From Bacteroidales bacterium (GTDB taxonomy: Bacteria; Bacteroidota; Bacteroidia; Bacteroidales; UBA932): a stretch of 28,590 nucleotides of DNA. Under the pieces are notes generated by a model, which was not told where the DNA came from, did no database searches, and was given only the letters and a program-made list of their open reading frames with translations. The stretch's first letter is position 1; every line of letters starts with the position of its first letter. Made by a program: the position numbers and the translations under genes. Positions 22,240 to 28,590 of the stretch are shown piece after piece. The stretch lies in NCBI GenBank assembly GCA_017615435.1, contig JAGAAF010000043.1, positions 1 to 28,590 on the forward strand, written 5' to 3'.

Positions 22240-24603
22240 TTATTTCTGTTCGGGACGCATTTTGGCGTATTTGAGCAAGAGGGTTTTGCGGCCGTAATTG
22301 TCGAATTCGACTTCGGCTTTGAGTTCGGGCACAACGCCGGTGATGGAAAGGATCTTTCCGGGGCCGAAGCGGTTGTGCTCGATTCTTTCTCCGACATAGA
22401 GTTCGGTCATATGCACCGGAACGAAGTCCGCGTACTGTACCTCGGGCTTGGAGGGAGTGATTACGGCGGGTTTTGGGGGCGTTTTCTCGCCGAATAAGGG
22501 TTTCCGGACCGGTTTGGCGAATTTCGGGGCGGAATTCCCGCCGAAACGCGAGCCGAAACCGCCGAAAGAACGCGCTCCGAACCCTCCGAAGGGTTCCTCT
22601 TCGTCCAGAGGCTTCGCGAGATACTTCGAGTCTATTTCACGGACGAAACGGGACAATGTGTTCTGTTCGTGGCGGCCGTTGCGTATGCGGTCGTAGCAGT
22701 GTGCGAGGATGACGTCCTTTTTCGCTCGGGTGAGCGCGACGTAGAACAGACGCCTTTCTTCTTCGAGATCCTGCGCACGCGACATCATATTGATTGACGG
22801 GAACAGATTCTCTTCCAGTCCGACGATGAAGACATACGGAAATTCGAGACCCTTTGCGGAATGGACGGTCATCAGAGCGACGCGGTTCGTATCGTCCTCT
22901 TCCGTGGGCACATCCACGTTCGAGAGCAGAGAAACATTCTCCAGATAATCGCCCAGCGTGACCACGGGCACTTCATCGCCATTATTCTGCGCTTCTTCTA
23001 CAAGCTCGTCCACATAAGCGGCCACAGAATTCACCAGTTCCTCCACGTTCGCAGTGCGCGACATTCCTTCCACGCTCGTGTCCGCCTTGTACATAGGATA
23101 GATTCCAGATTCGTCGGCTATACGTTTAGCCAGCGAAGCGGCATCCTCGCGAGGAACAGCCTGTGCGAACTTGTCTATCAGCAGGCAGAAATCGCGGAGC
23201 TTTCGTACCACGGCCTCACGCAACACAGTAACGAGCTCTTCCGCGAACACGGCCTTGAACAGACTGAGCCCGCGCTGACGGGCAAAGTCTCCGAGGGCGG
23301 CTATAGTCGTCTCCCCTATTCCTCTCGCCGGTTTGTTCACCGCCCTCTTGAAGCTTTCGTCGTCGATAGGGTTCACGGCCAGTTTGAAATAGGCCATCAG
23401 GTCCTTGACCTCCTGCCTCTCGAAGAACGAGTTGCCCGAATATATCATATAAGGTATATTGCGGCGGCGAAGACATTCCTCGAGCGAACGCGACTGCGCG
23501 TTGACTCTGTACAGGATGGCGAAATCGCGATACTGGGCGTGATCAGTCCTCATCCGATTCACAATCTCCTGCGCTACAAGGGCTGATTCTTCGGCGTCAG
23601 TCATACAGTCCAGCACTCGAATCTTTTCGCCTTTCTCCCCTTCCGAATAGCATTCCTTCGGGATGCGGCCTTCGTTGTGGGCAATCACGCTGTTCGCGGC
23701 ATCGACTATTGTCTGAGTCGAGCGGTAATTGCGCTCCAGGCGAACTATCTTACAATTCGGGTAATCCTTCCTGAAATTGAGTATGTTTTCGATCTTCGCT
23801 CCTCTGAAAGCGTAGATGGACTGGGAATCGTCTCCGACCACGCAGATGTTTTCGTGAAGCATCGCGAGCTTGCGAAGAATCACGTACTGCGAGAAGTTGG
23901 TATCCTGATACTCGTCCACCATTATATATGAGAAGCGCGAAGCCAGTTCGTGAAGCGCCTCCTTGTTATCCCTGAGCAGGATATTCATATTCACCAGGAT
24001 GTCGTCGAAATCCATCACGCCCGAAGCCTTGAGCTTCTGCTGATAGAGCTTGTACAAATCCGCCATACGGCCGCGCTGTGCCCTGCGGTCCGCCTGGAGC
24101 AAATCCTCGCGGACGGCGTAGCGGTCCCAGGTGACGAGGTTGTTTTTGGCGTTGGAGATTCGTGCGAGGACGTCCTTGGGTTTGTAATTCTTGTCCTGCT
24201 CAAGATGTAGTTCCTTCAGGCAGACCTTCATCGCGGAGGTCGAATCCGAGGTGTCGTAGATTGTGAACTGCTCGGGATAACCGAGGAACTCGGCGTAGTT
24301 CCTGAGAAATCTGACGAACACGGAATGGAAGGTTCCCATCACGACCTTGCGGGCGCGCTTCTCCCCCACCATCAGGGCTATGCGTTCCTTCATTTCGCCG
24401 GCAGCTTTCTTCGTAAAAGTCAAGGCTAAGATTCTTGAAGGCTCTATCCCCGAGGCGAGAAGATACGCCACCCTACTGGTCAACACCCTCGTCTTCCCGG
24501 AGCCGGCTCCCGCTACTATCAGGACCGGACCCTCCACCGCCTCCACCGCGCTTTTCTGCGCGGGGTTCAAGCCTTCCATTATCGCTCTCACATTGTTTTC
24601 CAT
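22240..24603 (-). CDS. uvrD: UvrD/PcrA superfamily 1A DNA helicase
   Basis: A 3'-to-5' helicase of nucleotide-excision and mismatch repair, 787 residues from the ATG at 24603 (MENNVRAIMEGLNPAQ). An upstream start adding 15 residues is less likely, and MEGLNPAQ at residue 9 is also possible. Motifs: Walker A AGAGSGKT (31-38), VDEYQDTN (motif II), DDSQSIYAFRGA (motif III), LERNYRS (motif IV), TVHSAKGLEFPYVFIVGLEE (motif V) and RRLFYVALTRAKK (motif VI). After a low-complexity GGFGxRxFGGFGSRFGG linker comes the C-terminal Tudor-like domain (GERIEHNRFGPGKILSI ... KTLLLKYAKM), which contacts RNA polymerase in PcrA. Whether PcrA or UvrD is the better name is not decidable here. It is divergent from nqrA with a 72-base gap, and REP copy B abuts its stop. 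Confidence 0.96.
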   Translation of the reverse strand: MENNVRAIMEGLNPAQKSAVEAVEGPVLIVAGAGSGKTRVLTSRVAYLLASGIEPSRILALTFTKKAAGEMKERIALMVGEKRARKVVMGTFHSVFVRFLRNYAEFLGYPEQFTIYDTSDSTSAMKVCLKELHLEQDKNYKPKDVLARISNAKNNLVTWDRYAVREDLLQADRRAQRGRMADLYKLYQQKLKASGVMDFDDILVNMNILLRDNKEALHELASRFSYIMVDEYQDTNFSQYVILRKLAMLHENICVVGDDSQSIYAFRGAKIENILNFRKDYPNCKIVRLERNYRSTQTIVDAANSVIAHNEGRIPKECYSEGEKGEKIRVLDCMTDAEESALVAQEIVNRMRTDHAQYRDFAILYRVNAQSRSLEECLRRRNIPYMIYSGNSFFERQEVKDLMAYFKLAVNPIDDESFKRAVNKPARGIGETTIAALGDFARQRGLSLFKAVFAEELVTVLREAVVRKLRDFCLLIDKFAQAVPREDAASLAKRIADESGIYPMYKADTSVEGMSRTANVEELVNSVAAYVDELVEEAQNNGDEVPVVTLGDYLENVSLLSNVDVPTEEDDTNRVALMTVHSAKGLEFPYVFIVGLEENLFPSINMMSRAQDLEEERRLFYVALTRAKKDVILAHCYDRIRNGRHEQNTLSRFVREIDSKYLAKPLDEEEPFGGFGARSFGGFGSRFGGNSAPKFAKPVRKPLFGEKTPPKPAVITPSKPEVQYADFVPVHMTELYVGERIEHNRFGPGKILSITGVVPELKAEVEFDNYGRKTLLLKYAKMRPEQK

Positions 24604-24675
24604 AATAGTCACGAAAATACGCAAATTTTTGCTAACTTCGTGGGTCATTTGAAATTCAATTCAAACTATATAAAA
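24604..24675. promoter_or_regulatory. Divergent uvrD / nqrA intergenic region
   Basis: Seventy-two bases must hold both promoters. On the + strand TAACTTCG (24633-24640) is one mismatch from TAnnTTTG but has no clear -33 element. An inverted repeat TTTGAA-6-TTCAAA (24648-24665) lies between it and the nqrA ATG and could be an operator. On the minus strand TATTTTCG is the best -7 candidate for uvrD. All of these are weak. Confidence 0.35.
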
Positions 24676-26022
24676 ATGTCCAAAACAATCGTTTTGAAAA
24701 AGGGTCTCAAGCTCCCCATCACGGGAAGCCCTGAGAAGCGCCTGAGCAAGACATTGCTGAGCGACGTAGTGGCAGTGCAGCCCGGAGATTTCAAGGGCCT
24801 GCTGCCGCGCCTGCTCGTCAAGGAAGGAGACACGGTCCTTGCCGGCTCTCCCGTCTTCTCAGACAAGAACAACCCTGACATCCTGATCACTTCCCCCGCC
24901 AGCGGCACAGTGAAAGCGATTGTCAGGGGCGAGAAGAGAAAACTTCTCGCAGTACTGATCCAAACCGATCCGGAGCAGAAGTATGCAGCTTTCGATGTGA
25001 AGAGCCCTGCCGATGCTGAAGCGGTAAAGAAAGCCCTTCTCGCAAGCGGTCTGTGGCCCTGGCTCGTCCAGCGCCCCTACGGCATTCTGGCCAATCCCGC
25101 CCTCACCCCGAAAGCCATCTTCGTGTCCGCATTCAACAGCACTCCCGGTGCAGCCGACACCGACTTCGCGTTCGAGAATGAAATCCCCGCCATCCAGGCA
25201 GGTATCGACGCCCTTGCAAAGATTGCCGAGGTGCACGTAAGCTTCGACGCGAAGACTTACGCCAACTCCCCGCTTGCGAAGCTGCAGGCCACGAAGCATT
25301 TCTTCGAGGGCAAATGCCCCGCAGGCAACGTGGGCGTGCAGATCAGCCACATCAGCCCGATCAAGAAAGATGAGACCGTGTGGACCATCTCGCTTCAGGG
25401 CCTCGCAGCGGTCGGCAAGCTCTTCACGAAGGGCAGGTACGACGTCCGCAGGATGGTGGCGGTCAGCGGCCCTATGGCCATAGATCCGGCTTATGTCAGC
25501 GCTCTGCCCGGCACCCCGATGACCTCGCTGAAAGCATTCTACAGCACTAACGAGGATATCGTCAGAGTCGTCAGCGGAGACGTCCTCAGCGGCAAGACGG
25601 TCGGAGTCGAGGGTTATCTCGGATACTTCGACAACACCGTAACACTGATCAAGGAAGGCACCGAGAAAGAGTATTTCGGCTGGGCCCGCCCGCTGCGCTG
25701 GAACCAGTACAGCACGGATTTCACCTATTTCAGCTGGCTTACTCCCTGGCGCAAGTACGATATGGACACCAACCTCCACGGCGGCCCGCGCGCGTTCGTT
25801 ATGTCGGACGAGTACTACGCAAAGGTGCTCCCGATGGACATCTATCCCCTCTACCTCATCAAGGCCTGCCTTGCGGGAGACATCGAGAAGATGGAGAAGT
25901 TCGGAATCTATGAAGTGCTCCCCGAGGACCTTGCAGTCTGCGAGTTCGTGGATCCTTCGAAGAACTACATCCAGGATATAATCGCAAAGGGTATCGACCT
26001 GATGCTCAAAGAAATGGCTTAA
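24676..26022 (+). CDS. nqrA: Na+-translocating NADH:quinone reductase subunit A
   Basis: Peripheral subunit of the six-subunit Na+-NQR complex, 448 residues, the usual length. The start is the ATG at 24676 (MSKTIVLKKGLKLPITG); a GTG 12 codons upstream would add an atypical tail. Landmarks are the N-terminal KGLKLPITGSPE, the biotinyl/lipoyl-like segment LLVKEGDTVLAGSPVFSDK ... TSPASGTVKAIVRGEKRKLLAV, the QRPYG segment, and a C-terminal FVDPSKNYIQDIIAKGIDLMLKE typical of NqrA. The complex oxidises NADH, reduces quinone and exports Na+. nqrB starts 4 bases after its stop. Confidence 0.97.
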   Translation: MSKTIVLKKGLKLPITGSPEKRLSKTLLSDVVAVQPGDFKGLLPRLLVKEGDTVLAGSPVFSDKNNPDILITSPASGTVKAIVRGEKRKLLAVLIQTDPEQKYAAFDVKSPADAEAVKKALLASGLWPWLVQRPYGILANPALTPKAIFVSAFNSTPGAADTDFAFENEIPAIQAGIDALAKIAEVHVSFDAKTYANSPLAKLQATKHFFEGKCPAGNVGVQISHISPIKKDETVWTISLQGLAAVGKLFTKGRYDVRRMVAVSGPMAIDPAYVSALPGTPMTSLKAFYSTNEDIVRVVSGDVLSGKTVGVEGYLGYFDNTVTLIKEGTEKEYFGWARPLRWNQYSTDFTYFSWLTPWRKYDMDTNLHGGPRAFVMSDEYYAKVLPMDIYPLYLIKACLAGDIEKMEKFGIYEVLPEDLAVCEFVDPSKNYIQDIIAKGIDLMLKEMA

Positions 26023-26026
26023 AAGT

Positions 26027-27160
26027 ATGAACAAGATTTTTGAAAAAGGCGGCAAACTTTACTGGCTGCACTCAACGGTCGATGCTTTTGAGACATTCCT
26101 CGCAGTGCCCGGAACGGTGGCGAAGAAAGGCGCCCACGTCCGCGACGCGGTCGATCTCAAACGCATTATGATCATCGCCGTGCTTGCAGCGGTCCCCGCC
26201 GCAATCTTCGGTATGTGGAATGTCGGTTTCCAGCACTCGCTCGCGACCGGCATCGATATGAACATCCTTCAGGAATTCTGGTACGGATTCCTCAGGGTAC
26301 TTCCTCTGTTCGTGGTGTCCTACGCCGTAGGTCTCGCGATAGAGTTCGCATCTGCCCAGATCAGGGGCGAGGAGGTCAACGAGGGTTATCTCGTGTCCGG
26401 CTTCTTCATCCCGCTCATCGTCCCCGTGGACGTCCCTCTGTGGATGCTCGCAGTCGCCGTGGCGTTCGCGGTCATCTTCGGCAAGGAAGTCTTCGGCGGC
26501 ACAGGAATGAACATCTGGAACCCCGCTCTTCTCACCCGTGCATTCCTCTTCTTCTCCTACCCCAGCCAGATGTCCGGTTCCACGACTTGGATCAGCCTCA
26601 GGGGCGCGGAGACTGTGGACGGTTTCTCCGGAGCCACCCCGCTCGCGCTTGCAGCCGACGGCGGTATGGACGGACTTGTGAACGCGGGAGTGCAGTACGG
26701 CACAGACTTCTGGACTATGTTCTGGGGCGGCATCCCCGGTTCCGTGGGTGAAACTTCCGTTATAGCGATCCTGCTCGGCGCCATCCTGCTTCTTTGGACG
26801 GGCGTTGCCAGCTGGAAGATTATGGCGGGCGAAGTCATCGGCCTGCTCGCAGTTGCCGGTCTGGCGAACCTCGCCGGCCTGTCGGACATCCCCTGCTTCT
26901 ACCACCTCGTGATGGGCGGCTTCGCATTCGGCGCCGTCTTTATGGCCACGGACCCGGTCACCTCGGCCCAGACCGAGCCCGGCAAGTGGATCTACGGTAT
27001 CCTGGTGGGCGCGCTCTGCGTCATCATCAGGCTCTTCAACCCCGGATACGCCGAGGGTATGATGCTGGCGATCCTGCTGGGCAACACCTTTGCCCCGCTG
27101 ATCGACCACTGCGTCACTTCGGTGCACACCGGCAGGCGTAACAAAATTGCAAAAGCATAA
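26027..27160 (+). CDS. nqrB: Na+-NQR subunit B (membrane, covalent FMN)
   Basis: Integral membrane subunit of 377 residues. The N-terminal KLYWLHSTVDAFETFLAVPG leads into membrane helices. The flavinylation motif DGFSGATPLA places the FMN-bearing threonine at residue 204. A second conserved block is FGKEVFGGTGMNIWNPALLTRAFLFF, typical of the NqrB/RnfD family. The C-terminal part (FMATDPVTSAQTEPGKWIYGILVG) is also conserved. In the known complex this subunit carries FMN and riboflavin and is part of the Na+ and quinone sites. It starts 4 bases after nqrA and 12 bases before nqrC. Confidence 0.97.
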   Translation: MNKIFEKGGKLYWLHSTVDAFETFLAVPGTVAKKGAHVRDAVDLKRIMIIAVLAAVPAAIFGMWNVGFQHSLATGIDMNILQEFWYGFLRVLPLFVVSYAVGLAIEFASAQIRGEEVNEGYLVSGFFIPLIVPVDVPLWMLAVAVAFAVIFGKEVFGGTGMNIWNPALLTRAFLFFSYPSQMSGSTTWISLRGAETVDGFSGATPLALAADGGMDGLVNAGVQYGTDFWTMFWGGIPGSVGETSVIAILLGAILLLWTGVASWKIMAGEVIGLLAVAGLANLAGLSDIPCFYHLVMGGFAFGAVFMATDPVTSAQTEPGKWIYGILVGALCVIIRLFNPGYAEGMMLAILLGNTFAPLIDHCVTSVHTGRRNKIAKA

Positions 27161-27166
27161 GGAGGG
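27161..27166 (+). promoter_or_regulatory. Shine-Dalgarno sequence of nqrC
   Basis: GGAGGG directly after the nqrB stop ends its GGAGG core 7 bases before the nqrC ATG. A full SD is uncommon in Bacteroidetes, and most genes in this window have none. Confidence 0.75.
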
Positions 27167-27172
27167 ACGGTT

Positions 27173-27895
27173 ATGAACACTAACAGCAACATCTACACTG
27201 TCATTTACACGACGATAGTCTGTGTACTCGTGGCGGCCATCCTTGCTTTCGCATCGCAGAGCCTGAAACCCAGGCAGGACGCCAATGAAAAGGCGGCGAC
27301 TATCAGTCAGATCCTCACCGCGGCCCAGTTCGATTTCGACGCTTCTTCCAACGAAGCCATCCTCGATTTCTACAAAGCCAACATCGCCGAGGCTTTCATC
27401 GTGGACGCTGAAGGCGCGCGTCTGAGCGACCTCAACACGGCAGAAGCCGAGATAGTCGGTCTGTCGGACCAGAAAGCTCAGAACTACAACATCAAGAACG
27501 GACAGCCCTACGCCATTCCGGTCTATATCTTCAAGAGCGGCACCTCCGTCCTGGCCGTCTACGGTGCAGGTCTGTGGGGCCCGGTCTGGGGTTACATCGC
27601 AGTGGATGAGAGCGGCCTGAACATAGTCGGAGCCTACTTCGACCACGCTTCCGAGACTCCCGGCCTCGGCGGTAAGATCAAGGACGATCCCGCTTTCCGC
27701 GCCCAGTTCGAGGGCAAGTCGCTCGACTTCGCGGACGCAAAGACCTTCAGCATCGTGAAGGGCGGCGCTCCCGAAGGAAAGGCCAACGCAATCGACGCCA
27801 TTTCCGGCGCGACTATGACCAGCAAGGGTTTGGACGAAGCAATCAACGTCTGGATCGACGCTTATCAGAAATATCTTAAAGCAGAGGAGGAATAA
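27173..27895 (+). CDS. nqrC: Na+-NQR subunit C (covalent FMN)
   Basis: Membrane-anchored, periplasm-facing subunit of 240 residues. One N-terminal membrane helix (about 7-28) is followed by the soluble FMN-binding domain. The flavinylation motif SGATMTS places the FMN threonine at residue 214. Also seen are the GLWGPVWGYIAV and HASETPGLGGKI blocks shared by NqrC/RnfG proteins. It passes electrons from the iron centre in NqrD/E towards NqrB. A strong SD precedes the start, and nqrD begins 2 bases after the stop. Confidence 0.97.
   Translation: MNTNSNIYTVIYTTIVCVLVAAILAFASQSLKPRQDANEKAATISQILTAAQFDFDASSNEAILDFYKANIAEAFIVDAEGARLSDLNTAEAEIVGLSDQKAQNYNIKNGQPYAIPVYIFKSGTSVLAVYGAGLWGPVWGYIAVDESGLNIVGAYFDHASETPGLGGKIKDDPAFRAQFEGKSLDFADAKTFSIVKGGAPEGKANAIDAISGATMTSKGLDEAINVWIDAYQKYLKAEEE
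27886..27890 (+). promoter_or_regulatory. Shine-Dalgarno sequence of nqrD inside nqrC
   Basis: GGAGG within the last Glu codons of nqrC (KAEEE) sits 7 bases before the nqrD ATG, so the acidic C-terminus of NqrC doubles as a ribosome-binding site. Confidence 0.7.
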
Positions 27896-27897
27896 TT

Positions 27898-28506
27898 ATG
27901 GCGCAGAAACTTAAAGAAACTATCCTCAATCCGATTCTTAAGGGCAATCCGATTACCGTCCTTATCCTCGGTATCTGCTCTTCGCTCGCAGTCACAGTCG
28001 AGCTCAAGGGCGCCTGCGTGATGGCTCTCTCCGTGATTATCGTCACGGGCGTGTCCAGCCTTATCTGCTCTCTTCTGAGAAAAACCATCCCGAACCGAGT
28101 GAGAATCATCATTCAGCTCGTGGTGGTCGCTATGATGGTAATCCTCGTGGACCAGGTGCTGAAGGCCTTCGCCTATGCGATTGACAAGCAGCTCTCGGTC
28201 TACATCGGCCTTATCATTACCAACTGTATCGTGATGGGACGTATCGAGGCTTTCGCCCTCGGTAACAAGGTATGGCCCTCCTTCCTCGACGGTGTCGCCA
28301 ACGGAGTGGGCTATGGCCTCATCCTCATCATCGTCGCTTTCTTCCGTGAGCTCTTCGGAAGCGGAACCCTCTTCGGCTTCCCCGTCCTCTCGAGCCTCGG
28401 CTATGTGAACAACGGACTTATGATCCTGCCTCCTATGGCCCTCATCCTCATCGGATGCATCATCTGGGTGCACAGGAGCATAGACAAGTCTATCCAGGAA
28501 AAGTAA
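27898..28506 (+). CDS. nqrD: Na+-NQR subunit D
   Basis: Integral membrane subunit of 202 residues with about six helices, homologous to NqrE and RnfA/E. Recognised blocks are NPILKGNPITVLILGICSSLAVT near the N-terminus (with the conserved Cys at residue 27), IGLIITNCIVMGRIEAFA with the second conserved Cys, and DGVANGVGYGLILIIVAFFRELFGSG. In the known structure these cysteines of NqrD and NqrE hold an iron centre in the membrane. It is flanked closely by nqrC (2 bases) and nqrE (18 bases). Confidence 0.97.
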   Translation: MAQKLKETILNPILKGNPITVLILGICSSLAVTVELKGACVMALSVIIVTGVSSLICSLLRKTIPNRVRIIIQLVVVAMMVILVDQVLKAFAYAIDKQLSVYIGLIITNCIVMGRIEAFALGNKVWPSFLDGVANGVGYGLILIIVAFFRELFGSGTLFGFPVLSSLGYVNNGLMILPPMALILIGCIIWVHRSIDKSIQEK

Positions 28507-28524
28507 TAACACAACTAAGGAATT

Positions 28525-28590
28525 ATGGAATATTTAAGCTTATTCGTAAAGTCAATCTTCGTTGACAATATGATCTTTGCATACTTCCTC
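28525..28590 (+). CDS. nqrE: Na+-NQR subunit E, N-terminal fragment (cut by window edge)
   Basis: Only 22 codons are present: MEYLSLFVKSIFVDNMIFAYFL. They match the start of NqrE (a membrane protein of about 200 residues), especially the LFVKSIF.DNM pattern. AAGGAA three to eight bases ahead may aid initiation. nqrF is expected beyond the window. Confidence 0.9.
   Translation, partial: MEYLSLFVKSIFVDNMIFAYFL

Noticed and set aside
22054..22497. Open frame crossing REP copy B into uvrD
   Set aside because: Plus-strand shadow of the uvrD 3' end joined to repeat sequence.
26072..27646. Minus-strand frame of 524 codons over nqrB/nqrC
   Set aside because: Antisense shadow; composition is implausible and nqrB/nqrC are certain.

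Overview
The window reads as a chromosomal segment of an uncultured gut- or rumen-type member of the Bacteroidales. The evidence is a SusC/SusD pair with surface lipoproteins, a Na+-translocating NADH:quinone reductase operon, promoter-like TAnnTTTG boxes, few Shine-Dalgarno sequences, and the combination of ATP-type PEP carboxykinase with a DcuB transporter that suits a succinate-producing anaerobe. Genus-level placement is not possible from the sequence alone. No rRNA, tRNA or CRISPR array was seen.

Layout. (1) 1-2965, + strand: the 3' end of pckA, a strong intrinsic terminator hairpin, dcuB, and a three-module lipoprotein of unknown function that overlaps dcuB by 4 bases. (2) 2959-9309, - strand: recG, then a 999-residue multi-SLBB polysaccharide export protein and a Wzz-type chain-length protein, with no glycosyltransferase nearby. 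(3) 9378-20740, + strand: a tightly packed six-gene unit with junctions of -4 to +7 bases. It holds an S9 peptidase, a clan GH-A glycoside hydrolase with an N-terminal DUF5060-like domain, SusC, SusD, a surface glycan-binding lipoprotein with a PGDD-repeat linker, and a GH26 lipoprotein. I read it as a polysaccharide utilisation locus, probably for beta-mannan. (4) 20741-22239: a REP-associated tyrosine transposase (RAYT, HUH family) gene bracketed by two nearly identical 88-bp double-hairpin repeats. (5) 22240-24603, - strand: uvrD/pcrA helicase. (6) 24676-28590, + strand: nqrA, nqrB, nqrC, nqrD and the start of nqrE.

How the parts fit. Surface GH26 and the glycan-binding proteins would capture and cut mannan, SusCD would import the oligosaccharides, and the GH-A enzyme would trim them. 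Carbon then flows through PEP carboxykinase to oxaloacetate, malate and fumarate, with DcuB exchanging C4-dicarboxylates and Na+-NQR feeding electrons to quinone for fumarate reduction while building a sodium gradient.

The most unusual element is the RAYT with its flanking palindromes at 20837-20960 and 22151-22238. The two 36-bp hairpins in each copy are arranged as direct repeats rather than in the classical inverted REPIN layout, and the upstream cluster extends into a larger imperfect palindrome next to the RAYT promoter.
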